A stretch of 12,821 bases of DNA, from assembly GCA_023386855.1 (NCBI GenBank), contig JAEWIW010000025.1, positions 1 through 12,821 on the forward strand, given 5' to 3'. The stretch comes from Bacteroidota bacterium (GTDB lineage Bacteria; Bacteroidota; Bacteroidia; Chitinophagales; Chitinophagaceae). Of the stretch, positions 1 to 7,701 are shown piece after piece. Each line of letters opens with the position of its first letter. Position 1 is the stretch's first letter. Under the pieces are notes generated by a model. It had not been told where the DNA came from, ran no database searches, and worked only from the letters and a program-made list of their open reading frames with translations. The position numbers and the translations under genes were made by a program.

Positions 1-447
1 CAATTGTATTATGGAACAGAGATCGGCATGAAAGGCATCAGCAATCCTGATGGCTGGGTGCGTATGGATTTCAAGGGGGGATGGAAAGAAGATGCTGGCA
101 ATAATAAATTCACCGAAGCAGGAAGGAACGAGGAAGAAAATGATTTATATAATTATACCAGGGCGCTTGCGCAGTTCAGGAAAACTTCATCTGCAATAAA
201 GACCGGTAAGCTCATGCAGTTTGTTCCTGAAGGAAATGTATATGTTTATTTCAGGTATGATGAAAAACAAACCGTGATGTGCATCATGAACAGTGGTAAT
301 GAAGAAGCAACTGTACCAACCCAAAGATTTGAAGAAAGAACCTCAGGATTCACCAAAGCAAAAGATGTTGTAAGTGGGCAGGAATTCAATTTGCAGGATA
401 TTAAAGTGCCTGCTAAAACGGTTTTGGTGCTGGAATTAAGCAAATAG
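1..447 (+). CDS. GH13 alpha-amylase / neopullulanase (SusA-like), 3' end only
   Basis: The reading frame is open from the first base, so the gene begins outside the window and only the last 148 residues are visible. It opens with QLYYGTEIGMKG, a sequence found near the end of the catalytic barrel of GH13 enzymes, followed by DGWVRMDFKGGW. The remainder (from about residue 50) fits the short C-terminal beta domain of the family, with the stretch YVYFRYD and an ending in VLVLELSK. GH13 enzymes hydrolyse alpha-1,4/1,6 glucans. The closest style I recognise is the SusA/neopullulanase type of Bacteroidota, which acts on maltodextrins in the periplasm. Catalytic residues and any signal peptide lie upstream and cannot be seen. 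It converges on the YihY gene with only four bases between the stop codons. The family call is firm; the exact substrate is inferred. Confidence 0.87.
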   Translation, partial: QLYYGTEIGMKGISNPDGWVRMDFKGGWKEDAGNNKFTEAGRNEEENDLYNYTRALAQFRKTSSAIKTGKLMQFVPEGNVYVYFRYDEKQTVMCIMNSGNEEATVPTQRFEERTSGFTKAKDVVSGQEFNLQDIKVPAKTVLVLELSK

Positions 448-451
448 AACA

Positions 452-1450
452 TCATTCATAATCAGTAGTAACCTTGCTGGGAAGTTCGGGGGAGGCACCA
501 CCTTCTTCGAACTTTTTTCTTTCTTCCGCCATCGCTTTAAGCGAGTGGATACTAACGTTAAGTTCATACCCTATCAGCAGGATCAGCGAGTTCATATGCA
601 TAAGGATCATCACGATCATAACTGTTCCGATGGAACCATATACCTTATTGTATGAACTAAAATTATCCAGGTAAAAAGAGAAGATATAAGAAGAAAGAAC
701 AATCATGAATGTAGCCAGAATGGCGCCGGGTGAGGCAATCCTCCATCGTTTGGTAACCGCTGGTGCGAACTTGTAAATGAAACCAATTGAAAATAATACA
801 AGGGCAATGATAATGATCCATCGTACCGAATCAATAACCCAGATCAGGAACCGGTTGGTGATCTCCAGTTTTTCCATCAGGAAATGAAAAAGCTCACCCT
901 GTGTAACGAGCAGTGTGATGGTTACAATGATCAGCAGGATCAATACGGTAGTCATGCGAATGGCCATCCACCTGTCGTGGTAAAAATCCCTTTCAATCAC
1001 ATTACTCAATGAACGGTTAAAGGACCGCATGATACCCATCAGTGCATTGGATGCATACCATACTACCAGTATAAAACCTATGGATAATAAACCAGATCTT
1101 GGCGTATTGAGAAAGTCGTTAAGAAAATCCTTTACCAGTTTATAGGTTTGTTCATCGGGAGCAAAATAGGCCGTCAGCACCAGCAACTCCTGGGTGATCT
1201 GGGTGGAGATGGGAAAATAAGGGATCAGCGTGAAAAGGAAAATGGTTCCGGCAGGAATGGCCAGCAGGAAATTGAATGCAACAGAAGCCGCACGGTCATT
1301 AAGCCCTACGCGTTTGACCTGCTGGAAAAAAAATACGGTCACATCATAGAGAGGCACTTTTTCAAAACCGGGAAGCACGATCTTTTTGCTCCTTGAAATA
1401 AGCGCCTTAGCCAGTCGGGTGTTCCATATTTTTTCTTCGATATTGATCAT
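452..1450 (-). CDS. YihY/virulence factor BrkB family membrane protein
   Basis: This is a 332-residue inner-membrane protein with about six hydrophobic segments (roughly residues 56-80, 119-142, 167-183, 204-228, 239-262 and 272-296). A basic N-terminus precedes the first of them. The pattern SVAFNFLLAIPAGTIFLF in the first segment and LIGYELN after the last are typical of the YihY/BrkB (formerly RNase BN) family. The biochemical role of this family is not settled; the old tRNA-processing name was a mistake of assignment. The ATG at 1450 lies one base beyond the stop of mltG, so the two genes are very probably co-transcribed and translationally coupled. The charged C-terminal tail (about residues 305-332, EERKKFEEGG) is likely cytoplasmic. 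The family call is firm, the function is unknown. Confidence 0.9.
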   Translation of the reverse strand: MINIEEKIWNTRLAKALISRSKKIVLPGFEKVPLYDVTVFFFQQVKRVGLNDRAASVAFNFLLAIPAGTIFLFTLIPYFPISTQITQELLVLTAYFAPDEQTYKLVKDFLNDFLNTPRSGLLSIGFILVVWYASNALMGIMRSFNRSLSNVIERDFYHDRWMAIRMTTVLILLIIVTITLLVTQGELFHFLMEKLEITNRFLIWVIDSVRWIIIIALVLFSIGFIYKFAPAVTKRWRIASPGAILATFMIVLSSYIFSFYLDNFSSYNKVYGSIGTVMIVMILMHMNSLILLIGYELNVSIHSLKAMAEERKKFEEGGASPELPSKVTTDYE

Positions 1451-1451
1451 A

Positions 1452-2501
1452 CTATTTTGACAGGTCGTCGTTGGCCCCTGCTTTTTTCTGCTGGAGTTTA
1501 TTCAATGCTGCCTGGTATTCCCTTGCATATTTCAGGTGATCCGAATAATTACTGGTGAATACATGCCGTTGCGAGAAATCGCTTTTGGCAACAAAATACA
1601 GGTAATTTGTTTCCGGTGCATTCAATACAGCATCTAAAGTTTTTAAAGATGGCGTACAGATTGGCCCTGGTGGCAGTCCTGCATTTCGATAAGTATTATA
1701 GGGCGAGTTGGTTAGAAGGTGTTTCTGGTAGATCCTTCTCAGGTCAAAATCGCGAAGGGCAAATTTCACCGTTGGATCAGCTCCCAGTCGCATGCCGGTG
1801 CGTAACCTGTTCAGGTAAACACTCGCGATATTTCCTTTTTCATCATCCACGTTCGTTTCTTCTTCAATAATGGATGCAAGCGTATAGGCTTTTACAGGAT
1901 CAAGTCCTTTTGCTTTTGCCTTATTCAACCTTTCTTCCGTCCATATCTTTTCATGCTGGTCATGGAGTTTTTTAAATATCGTTTGTGGTGAAGCCGTCCA
2001 CAGGTAAGTATAAGTATCGGGGAAAACGGAACTCATTACCGTATTCGAATCCAGTCCATACGTGGAAAGACTATCTGCTGAATTAAGATAACTGATCATA
2101 TCGGAGGAATCCGTTTCGAATTTTCTACCTACAATTCCGGCAAGCTGTTCCTTTGTCCGGAGTTTTGTGATGGTCAGATTCACCGGCGACTGTGTGCCAT
2201 TCCTGAGTTTGCGGGCCAGTTCAAGTATGCTGGTTGATCGCTTCAGTTCATATTTACCAGGCTTCAGTTTTTTCCAAACATCAAGTCTGCCTGCCACCAG
2301 TTGAAAAATTCCCGGGTCTTTCAAAAAGTTACTGTCACGAATGGTTTTCATCACGGCTTCTTCATTGGCGCCTTTGGTTCGGATATAAAGATATTTCGTT
2401 TGTCCATCCACGTTAGTATTGGGCAGCAGCACTTTCCATGCACCGAATGCAACCAGTATGAAGGCGATCACTAAAATGGCTACGAATAATCTTCTGAACA
2501 T
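1452..2501 (-). CDS. mltG: Endolytic murein transglycosylase MltG
   Basis: MltG cuts nascent glycan strands in peptidoglycan and so sets their length; it is anchored in the inner membrane with its catalytic domain outside. The 349-residue protein starts with a short cytoplasmic end and one membrane anchor (about residues 5-21). A LysM-like region follows (about 35-110), then the YceG/MltG domain. The signature ASIIEEET (209-216) carries the glutamates that include the catalytic one, followed by NRLRTGMRLGADPT (231-244) and NTYRNAGLPPGPI (269-281). The frame stays open to 2711, but I chose the ATG at 2501. It puts the membrane anchor at the N-terminus, and the longer form would run through the terminator and into secG. 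YihY follows one base later. Length is close to that of E. coli MltG (340). Confidence 0.95.
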   Translation of the reverse strand: MFRRLFVAILVIAFILVAFGAWKVLLPNTNVDGQTKYLYIRTKGANEEAVMKTIRDSNFLKDPGIFQLVAGRLDVWKKLKPGKYELKRSTSILELARKLRNGTQSPVNLTITKLRTKEQLAGIVGRKFETDSSDMISYLNSADSLSTYGLDSNTVMSSVFPDTYTYLWTASPQTIFKKLHDQHEKIWTEERLNKAKAKGLDPVKAYTLASIIEEETNVDDEKGNIASVYLNRLRTGMRLGADPTVKFALRDFDLRRIYQKHLLTNSPYNTYRNAGLPPGPICTPSLKTLDAVLNAPETNYLYFVAKSDFSQRHVFTSNYSDHLKYAREYQAALNKLQQKKAGANDDLSK

Positions 2502-2533
2502 AATGATGAATTGATGCGTAAAATAAACAAAAA

Positions 2534-2556
2534 ACCCTGCCCGGTAAGAGCAGGGT
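2534..2556 (-). terminator. Rho-independent terminator after secG
   Basis: Read on the minus strand, a perfect 7-bp stem ACCCTGC/GCAGGGT with a 9-base loop is followed at once by TTTTTGTTTATTT. This is a standard intrinsic terminator. It lies 22 bases after the secG stop and 33 bases before the mltG start, so it should end the miaB-to-secG transcript. mltG-yihY would then need readthrough or its own promoter within the remaining bases. I could not identify such a promoter. Confidence 0.8.
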
Positions 2557-2577
2557 AATACTATTGTAATGATTTGT

Positions 2578-2907
2578 CTATTTATTAGCAGGAGCCTGTT
2601 GCGGCAGGGTAGCCGGAGCAGGAGCAGGAGCGGTTTGAGTGCTGGTAGGACGAAGGTTAGGTTCCCTTCCCTGGCCATCGGTGCCGGAAATAAATACCGG
2701 TGAAAACACACACATCAACGCAATAAGAACGGCAAGGATCCATGTTCCTTTTTCAAGAACATCAGTGGTTTGTTTAACGCCCATGAACTGGGTGCTGAAA
2801 CCGGCGATGCTACCGGATAATCCGCCACCTTTTGGATTTTGTACAAGAATGAAAAATCCGATGATGACAGAAGCAAGCAAAATCAATATCAGGAACAGAA
2901 TCAACAT
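2578..2907 (-). CDS. secG: Preprotein translocase subunit SecG
   Basis: SecG is the small accessory subunit of the SecYEG channel that helps SecA-driven export through the inner membrane. The 109-residue protein has two membrane segments (about 1-20 and 54-74). The family's loop between them is present, VQNPKGGGLSG (22-32) followed by GFSTQFMGVKQTTD. A Pro/Ala-rich tail (about 86-109) is encoded partly by three copies of a GGAGCA-type hexamer. It is the last gene of the run beginning at miaB: three bases separate it from the gene before it and a strong terminator follows. The ATG at 2907 places the first membrane segment right at the N-terminus, as usual for SecG. Confidence 0.95.
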   Translation of the reverse strand: MLILFLILILLASVIIGFFILVQNPKGGGLSGSIAGFSTQFMGVKQTTDVLEKGTWILAVLIALMCVFSPVFISGTDGQGREPNLRPTSTQTAPAPAPATLPQQAPANK

Positions 2908-2910
2908 GAC

Positions 2911-3813
2911 CTATGAATTTAATTGTTCGATTTTGGCAGCAAAATAAGCGCTTTTGCCGGGATTCAGCAAACTTAATTTCTGATATATTTCGGTAGCCTT
3001 CAGGCGGTTGCCCTGCTTGGCCCAAACCTCGGCCATGGCTTCGGTATAAACTTCCCTGGATTCATTCGAATGCTCTGCTATTTTGACCACATTATCCTGG
3101 GCTTCAACCTCTGCTGGCGCGGGCTGGGTAACCGGTGGAATTCTTTTCATGCTTTTCAGCCATTCGGTAAAACTTTTCAGTTGCTGTCCAAACTTATCGC
3201 GTGAAAGATCTGCCTGCTGCAGCTTTATACCCTGCGAAGCAAAATAATCGATGGTATGGAAGGGTTCAAACTCAAGGGCTGGACCTTCCTCGGTTCCTTT
3301 TGGCAGAATGGGCCTGGGTTGAACCGGGCCAGTTAAGGATTGACCATTTTCATTAGATGAAGTGCCAGCAACTGTTTCGGGGGAGCCAGGAAAATTGGAG
3401 GATTGCATGGTTTCAATAGAACCTTCTCCTAATTGAACGGATTCTGTCTTATCCATATTTCCTGCCGGGCTATCACTAAACGCTGAAGATTTTTTTTCAC
3501 CGCTCAATTCCTCATCTTCCCTGTGGCTTACCGCTTTATCCATTACCTGTTCATCTTCATCAACCGCTTCAGGTAATTTGAATTCCTGGTTCATCAGGAA
3601 TTCGAACCAGAGGGGGTTGCTGAAAAACAGGGAAGGGTGGGAGCCATTGGGCAAATGGCCAATATCTTCCGACCGCTTTTTGGCCAGCAGGAACTGGAGG
3701 GCATTCATATAGGGATATTGTTCCGCCATGGATGAAAGTTCATCAACAGATATTTCATTCAATGAAGAACGGTTGAACAGATGTTGAAGAATGACCTGTG
3801 CTTCGTTATGCAT
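2911..3813 (-). CDS. Conserved Bacteroidota protein with C-terminal TPR-like motif
   Basis: The protein is 300 residues with no signal peptide or membrane segment, so probably cytoplasmic. Three parts are visible. An N-terminal helical part (1-78) contains a YPYMNALQFLLAKK stretch. A long acidic, Ser/Gly/Pro-rich part (about 80-180) looks disordered. A C-terminal part begins with PFHTIDYFASQGIKL (184-198), continues with FTEWLKSMKR (215-224) and ends in a single TPR-like helix pair (254-290, AEVWAKQGNRLKATEIYQKL). Proteins of this style commonly occupy the place between lptE and secG in Bacteroidota (recollection, not checked). Gaps of two and three bases link it to those genes. One TPR motif is too few for a usual superhelix, so it may dimerise or dock to a partner. 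Function unknown; an envelope-biogenesis role is only suggested by position. Confidence 0.75.
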   Translation of the reverse strand: MHNEAQVILQHLFNRSSLNEISVDELSSMAEQYPYMNALQFLLAKKRSEDIGHLPNGSHPSLFFSNPLWFEFLMNQEFKLPEAVDEDEQVMDKAVSHREDEELSGEKKSSAFSDSPAGNMDKTESVQLGEGSIETMQSSNFPGSPETVAGTSSNENGQSLTGPVQPRPILPKGTEEGPALEFEPFHTIDYFASQGIKLQQADLSRDKFGQQLKSFTEWLKSMKRIPPVTQPAPAEVEAQDNVVKIAEHSNESREVYTEAMAEVWAKQGNRLKATEIYQKLSLLNPGKSAYFAAKIEQLNS

Positions 3814-3815
3814 AA

Positions 3816-4376
3816 TTACCAGTTGGAAAAAATACGGTTAAAAATTTCGTCGCTAAGGTTTTGAAGGATCTGGTCGTTCAGTTGCGCTTCGGCCTGTTGA
3901 AGGCTCAGGTTGGCATTGAAATCAAAGTTGCGCGATATGGTAACATTTTCAAAACTGGCTTTATCATCAAGCCTGTTCTTAAAGGTAATGGCCACAGCGA
4001 TCACCAGCCTGTTCGTTGCAGCCTGCTGCTGCGATACACCAGCCGTAGTTACACTGTAATTCCTGATCACGCAGGTGATATCATAATGCGCATCATCACC
4101 GGTAACCAGGGTAAGCCTTGTCTGGTTATTGATCTTCTGCCTTAATTTATCGGTTAATGCAGGACCAAGACTTGGATTAACATAAGGCGCTTTGTTCTCG
4201 ATAAAATTTACCCTCGCCGTTTTTACTTCAGGTGGTATGCTGACATCTTTAAATGAATAGCATCCGTTGAAAGCCAACGCCAGCAAGAATAATAAAGGCA
4301 TCAGAATTGTACCGCGTAAAGCCGGGTGCAACTTAAAGATGCCGGATGCAGGATATTTTTTTTTCAATATTTTCAT
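3816..4376 (-). CDS. lptE: LptE-family outer-membrane LPS assembly lipoprotein
   Basis: LptE plugs and assists the LptD barrel that inserts lipopolysaccharide in the outer leaflet of the outer membrane. With the start at 4376 the protein has 186 residues: a basic N-terminus with KKK, a hydrophobic stretch ILMPLLFLLALAF (24-36), and a lipobox-like FNGC with Cys39 as the lipidation site. YSFKDVSIPPEVKTARVNF then follows, typical of Bacteroidota LptE. The C-terminal half (ITCVIRNYSVTTAGV to LSDEIFNRIFSNW) matches the beta-alpha family layout. The start is uncertain. The frame is open up to 4445, which would overlap the sigma-54 gene. ATGs at 4391, 4376 and 4301 are possible; 4376 gives a basic leader and avoids overlap, while 4301 gives a very short signal. 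A run of nine A (coding sense) lies just after the 4376 start. Confidence 0.82.
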   Translation of the reverse strand: MKILKKKYPASGIFKLHPALRGTILMPLLFLLALAFNGCYSFKDVSIPPEVKTARVNFIENKAPYVNPSLGPALTDKLRQKINNQTRLTLVTGDDAHYDITCVIRNYSVTTAGVSQQQAATNRLVIAVAITFKNRLDDKASFENVTISRNFDFNANLSLQQAEAQLNDQILQNLSDEIFNRIFSNW

Positions 4377-4395
4377 AACAGGGTTCTGCATTTCG

Positions 4396-5637
4396 TCATT
4401 CCTTGATATCATATTCCTTGAGTTTCCGGTAAAGCGTTCTTTCACTTATACCGAGATCGGAAGCGGCATCCTTTCGTTTGCCTTTATGTTTTTTAAGCGC
4501 TTTAATGATCAGCTCTTTTTCCTTGTCCATTATATTCAGCGACTCTTCAACTTCTTCATGATGATGTATCTCATCTTCAGGGTGAATGAGCATGGGAGAA
4601 CCTAATGCTGCCGCTGGCTGCGCTGTTGAAGATACCATTTCATGGTGAGGTAAAGGAAATTCCTTGAACTCATTGATGAATTGTCCATGCTGCGAAGCCA
4701 GGCTGGGATTCTGGAGTACTTCGAAAAACATTTTCTTGAGTTCATTCACATCCTTCTTCATATCAAAGAAGAGCTTGTAAAGGATCTCTCTTTCATTATT
4801 GAATTCATGCCCGTTGGTGTGCCCTGCAGGCGCTAACATGGGCAGACGGTTCATTTGGTTCTGCGGAAGAAAACGTTGTAACTCATTACTTCCAATCACC
4901 TTATCCTGGCTTAACACTGAAATCTGTTCGGCAATATTTTTCAGCTCCCGAACATTACCATTCCATGGATAATTCAGCAACATATTTCGTGCATCTTCAT
5001 CCAGCTGAACAGGCACTGATTTATATTTCTCTGCAAAATCGGCAGCGAATTTCCTGAACAGCAAAATGATATCTTCCTTACGATCCCGAAGGGCCGGAAC
5101 CCTGATGGGTACTGTATTCAGGCGATAGTAGAGGTCTTCGCGGAACCTGTTCTGGTGGGTCAGTTCCAGCAGGTCCTTATTGGTAGCGGCGATCACCCTA
5201 ACATCGGTCTTCTGCACTTTCGATGATCCCACCCTGATAAACTCTCCTGTTTCCAGCACCCTTAACAGTCGGGCCTGTGTGCCCAGCGGCATTTCACCGA
5301 TCTCATCCAGGAAAATGGTTCCTCCGTTCACTGTTTCGAAATAACCTTTCCGGCTGTCGACAGCGCCGGTAAATGAACCTTTTTCATGACCGAACAATTC
5401 AGAATCAATGGTTCCTTCCGGGATGGCGCCGCAGTTAACGGCAATAAAGGGATTATGTTTACGGGGAGAAAGCGCATGAATGATCTGTGAGAACACTTCC
5501 TTACCCACACCACTTTCACCAAAGATCAGTACGGTAAGATCAGTATTGGCCACCTGTGTAGCTACCTGTAAAGCGAAATTCAGCGCGGGCGAGTTACCAA
5601 TGATACCGAACCTGTTTTTTATTGACTGTATATCCAT
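4396..5637 (-). CDS. Sigma-54-dependent transcriptional activator, Fis-type HTH, no receiver domain
   Basis: This 413-residue protein is an enhancer-binding activator that uses ATP to open promoters held by sigma-54 RNA polymerase. The AAA+ domain starts almost at the N-terminus (about 9-257): Walker A GESGVGKE (40-47), the sigma-54 contact loop as GSFTGA (87-92, Ser in place of the common Ala), Walker B GTIFLDE (106-112), RFREDLYYRL (164-173) and WNGNVREL (225-232). A Fis-type helix-turn-helix occupies about 374-411 (AASDLGISERTLYRKLKEYD). There is no N-terminal receiver, PAS or GAF domain. Instead a linker of about 115 residues (260-373) with a charged helix and a His-rich patch separates the AAA+ and DNA-binding parts. 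It sits between miaB and lptE with short gaps. Target genes are unknown; an envelope-related regulon is inferred from its neighbours only. Confidence 0.93.
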   Translation of the reverse strand: MDIQSIKNRFGIIGNSPALNFALQVATQVANTDLTVLIFGESGVGKEVFSQIIHALSPRKHNPFIAVNCGAIPEGTIDSELFGHEKGSFTGAVDSRKGYFETVNGGTIFLDEIGEMPLGTQARLLRVLETGEFIRVGSSKVQKTDVRVIAATNKDLLELTHQNRFREDLYYRLNTVPIRVPALRDRKEDIILLFRKFAADFAEKYKSVPVQLDEDARNMLLNYPWNGNVRELKNIAEQISVLSQDKVIGSNELQRFLPQNQMNRLPMLAPAGHTNGHEFNNEREILYKLFFDMKKDVNELKKMFFEVLQNPSLASQHGQFINEFKEFPLPHHEMVSSTAQPAAALGSPMLIHPEDEIHHHEEVEESLNIMDKEKELIIKALKKHKGKRKDAASDLGISERTLYRKLKEYDIKE

Positions 5638-5674
5638 TCCAGGGTGCTTAAGAGGTTAATGGTTAATGTATTGA

Positions 5675-7087
5675 TCAGACGATCTCGCCCAGCAGCGTAC
5701 CACCGGTGCAGGAATGAACCCGCACGGTTGCATAGCTTCCTTTCCTCAATGATGGATCCGATTTAGGAAAAACGATCACCTTATTGCGGCTGTTCTTGCC
5801 CATCCATTCCTGGCTGCTTTTTCGTGAATCGCCTTCGATCAGTACTTCATAAGACTGGCCCACATCCATCCTGTTGCTTTCTTCTGAAAGCTGGCGTTGC
5901 AGCTGGATCACTTCGGTAAGCCTTCTTTTCTTCACTTCTTCGGGAACATCATCGGTATACCTTCTTGAAGCCAGTGTACCTGCCCGCTCACTATAAGAGA
6001 ACATATATGCATAGTCGTAGTTGCTATAGCGCATCAACGAAAGGGTATCCTGGTGGTCTTCTTCGGTTTCAGTACAGAAGCCTGAAATGATGTCTGAACT
6101 GATACCGCAATCGGGCATGATCTGCCTGATCCTGTCCACCTTCGCCATATACCATTCCCTGGTATAGGTCCGGTTCATCAGCTGGAGTATGCGACTGGAG
6201 CCGCTTTGAACAGGAAGATGGATGTACTTGCATATATTATGATAGCGAGCCATCGTGTGCAGCACTTCATCGGTGATGTCTTTAGGATGAGAGGTGGAAA
6301 AGCGAACCCTCAAAAGTGGACTAACCTTAGCCACCATTTCGAGCAGGCTGGCGAAATTTACCGTTTCGCTTCCATCATCACTGGTCCAGTAGTAACTGTC
6401 CACGTTCTGTCCAAGCAGGGTTACTTCGCGATACCCCTGGTCAAACAATTCCTGGCATTCTTTCAATATGGAATGCGCATCACGACTTCTTTCTCTTCCA
6501 CGGGTAAAAGGCACCACGCAAAAAGCGCACATATTATTGCAACCGCGCATGATACTTACAAATGCAGTGACCCCGTTGCTATCGAGTCGGATAGGAGAGA
6601 TATCGGCATAGGTTTCTTCGCGGCTGAGCAATACATTCACTGCCTTCTGGCCTGTTTCCGCTTCAGTGATCAGTCCTGGAAGTGTGCGGTAGGCATCAGG
6701 ACCTACCACCATATCCACCAGCTTTTCTTCCTCGAGGAATTTGGCCTTGAGCCTTTCGGCCATACAACCCAGTACGCCGATCAGGGCACCGGGATTATTC
6801 TTCTTTATGATGCGAAGTTCTGTCAATCTTTTTCTTACGGTCTGTTCCGCTTTTTCCCTGATAGAACAGGTATTGATGAAGATAAGGTCGGCCTCTTCAA
6901 AATTCCTGGTGGATCCATAACCGCTTTCCTGGAGAATGGAAGCCACTACCTCGCTGTCGGCAAAATTCATCTGGCAGCCATAGCTTTCTATATAAAATTT
7001 GCGGGTGGAAGGAAGCTCTGCCTCGGCAGCATAGGCTTCGCCCTGCCGGCTTTCATCATGCACTTTATTGGTCATCAGTTCAATCAT
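5675..7087 (-). CDS. miaB: tRNA-2-methylthio-N6-dimethylallyladenosine synthase MiaB
   Basis: MiaB is a radical-SAM methylthiotransferase that adds a methylthio group to i6A37 in tRNAs reading codons that start with U. The 470-residue length is usual (E. coli 474). In order: an N-terminal UPF0004 domain with the three cysteines that hold the auxiliary cluster, Cys38 (ESYGCQMN), Cys74 (NTCSIREKA) and Cys108 (GVLGCMAER); the radical-SAM motif [17 protein letters not shown] with Cys183, Cys187 and Cys190; and a C-terminal TRAM domain (about 405-470) for RNA binding. The IREKA and MRGCNNMC stretches favour MiaB over MtaB or RimO. The start at 7087 leaves about 28 residues before the conserved core; ATG five codons later is also possible. 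A -7 box lies 24 bases upstream, so it should be the first gene of the run. Confidence 0.97.
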   Translation of the reverse strand: MIELMTNKVHDESRQGEAYAAEAELPSTRKFYIESYGCQMNFADSEVVASILQESGYGSTRNFEEADLIFINTCSIREKAEQTVRKRLTELRIIKKNNPGALIGVLGCMAERLKAKFLEEEKLVDMVVGPDAYRTLPGLITEAETGQKAVNVLLSREETYADISPIRLDSNGVTAFVSIMRGCNNMCAFCVVPFTRGRERSRDAHSILKECQELFDQGYREVTLLGQNVDSYYWTSDDGSETVNFASLLEMVAKVSPLLRVRFSTSHPKDITDEVLHTMARYHNICKYIHLPVQSGSSRILQLMNRTYTREWYMAKVDRIRQIMPDCGISSDIISGFCTETEEDHQDTLSLMRYSNYDYAYMFSYSERAGTLASRRYTDDVPEEVKKRRLTEVIQLQRQLSEESNRMDVGQSYEVLIEGDSRKSSQEWMGKNSRNKVIVFPKSDPSLRKGSYATVRVHSCTGGTLLGEIV

Positions 7088-7110
7088 GCTTTCTCGCTGG
7101 ATTTAGGGGG

Positions 7111-7139
7111 CAAAGATAGGTAAAATGACAGGATGACAG
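7111..7139 (-). promoter_or_regulatory. Probable promoter of the miaB-to-secG run
   Basis: On the minus strand TATCTTTG (7118 to 7111) is a perfect match to the Bacteroidota -7 consensus TAnnTTTG. Eighteen bases upstream of it lies TCTG (7140-7137), one mismatch from the -33 TTTG. The predicted transcript would start close to 7105 and have a leader of about 18 bases before the miaB ATG at 7087. It sits in the 100-base gap downstream of the gene ending at 7188. I infer use by the primary sigma factor. No sigma-54 GG-N10-GC element was noticed here. Confidence 0.5.
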
Positions 7140-7187
7140 AGAGGTAAATCTCCCCGTTTATACCTGTCTTCAAGAAAAAGTCCGGGA

Positions 7188-7697
7188 CTAAATCGCCAGC
7201 GAAACCCTTCTTCCCAGCCAGCTTTCTTTTACAGGGATCAGCCAGTTGTTCAGCAGGTCGGCCTTGGTTTGTATGGTATTATTGAAATAAAGGGTTTCTC
7301 CCGAAATAAAACCATTGTCAACAGCATACTGTAGCTGGTTCATGGGTATCAGCTGCACTTTCTCCTTCACGATAAAGGCCAGTGCCATCCGGTCGAACAT
7401 CGATACCTGGAATAGCTTTTCAATTTCCTTCACCACGTGAATAGAGCTGTCGGTACTGCATCCTCCCAGTTTCACCTGGCTTTCATCGGCGATGAAAACA
7501 ATGAACTGGCCAAAGAACAGGTTGGCATAACCTTTCACGGGATCGCCATGCGAATTCCAGCGGCTGGTAAAATCGTTCAGCATATCCTCGATACGGATTG
7601 CTTCAGGTATGGAGAACAGCCGGTTCGACTGGTAAATGAACACTCTTGAGTTGTCGGAAAAATCCTGCGGGATCAGTTCCTGGTAATTTAATTTCAT
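7188..7697 (-). CDS. Conserved Bacteroidota protein of unknown function (often mislabelled ABC transporter ATPase)
   Basis: I recognise the style of this 169-residue protein from many Bacteroidota genomes, but no function is known to me. It has no signal peptide or membrane segment. Notable stretches are RVFIYQSNRLFS (18-29), WNSHGDPVKGYANLFFGQFIVFIAD (47-71, split here by a variable Pro-Val), GGCSTDSSIHVVKEIE (78-93), FDRMALAF (101-108), TLYFNN (135-140) and NNWLIPVKESWL (150-161). The single Cys80 followed by STDSS could be a functional site. Such proteins are often auto-labelled ABC transporter ATPase (from memory), yet I see no Walker A, Walker B or LSGGQ motif, so that name is not supported. 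It starts 39 bases after the CCG Fe-S gene stop and may be co-transcribed with it. A TAATTTTG box also ends four bases before its ATG. Confidence 0.8.
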   Translation of the reverse strand: MKLNYQELIPQDFSDNSRVFIYQSNRLFSIPEAIRIEDMLNDFTSRWNSHGDPVKGYANLFFGQFIVFIADESQVKLGGCSTDSSIHVVKEIEKLFQVSMFDRMALAFIVKEKVQLIPMNQLQYAVDNGFISGETLYFNNTIQTKADLLNNWLIPVKESWLGRRVSLAI

Positions 7698-7701
7698 GGT
7701 G

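Noticed and set aside
2502..2711. Upstream extension of the mltG frame to 2711
   Set aside because: It would run through the terminator and into secG and place 70 non-conserved residues before the membrane anchor.
5654..5668. Short tandem repeat GGTTAATGGTTAATG between miaB and the sigma-54 gene
   Set aside because: Only two 7-base units in a short AT-rich spacer; no reason to read it as an operator.
6206..7123. Long plus-strand open frame (305 codons) antisense to miaB
   Set aside because: It lies fully opposite a clear MiaB with all motifs intact, and its translation has no recognisable domain; it is a shadow of the codon bias of miaB.
7127..7189. Inverted repeats GACAGG/CCTGTC and AGTC-CCG-GACT followed by TTTTT after the 7188-7697 gene
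   Set aside because: The first has a 30-base loop and the second only a 4-bp stem overlapping the stop codon; too weak to call a terminator.
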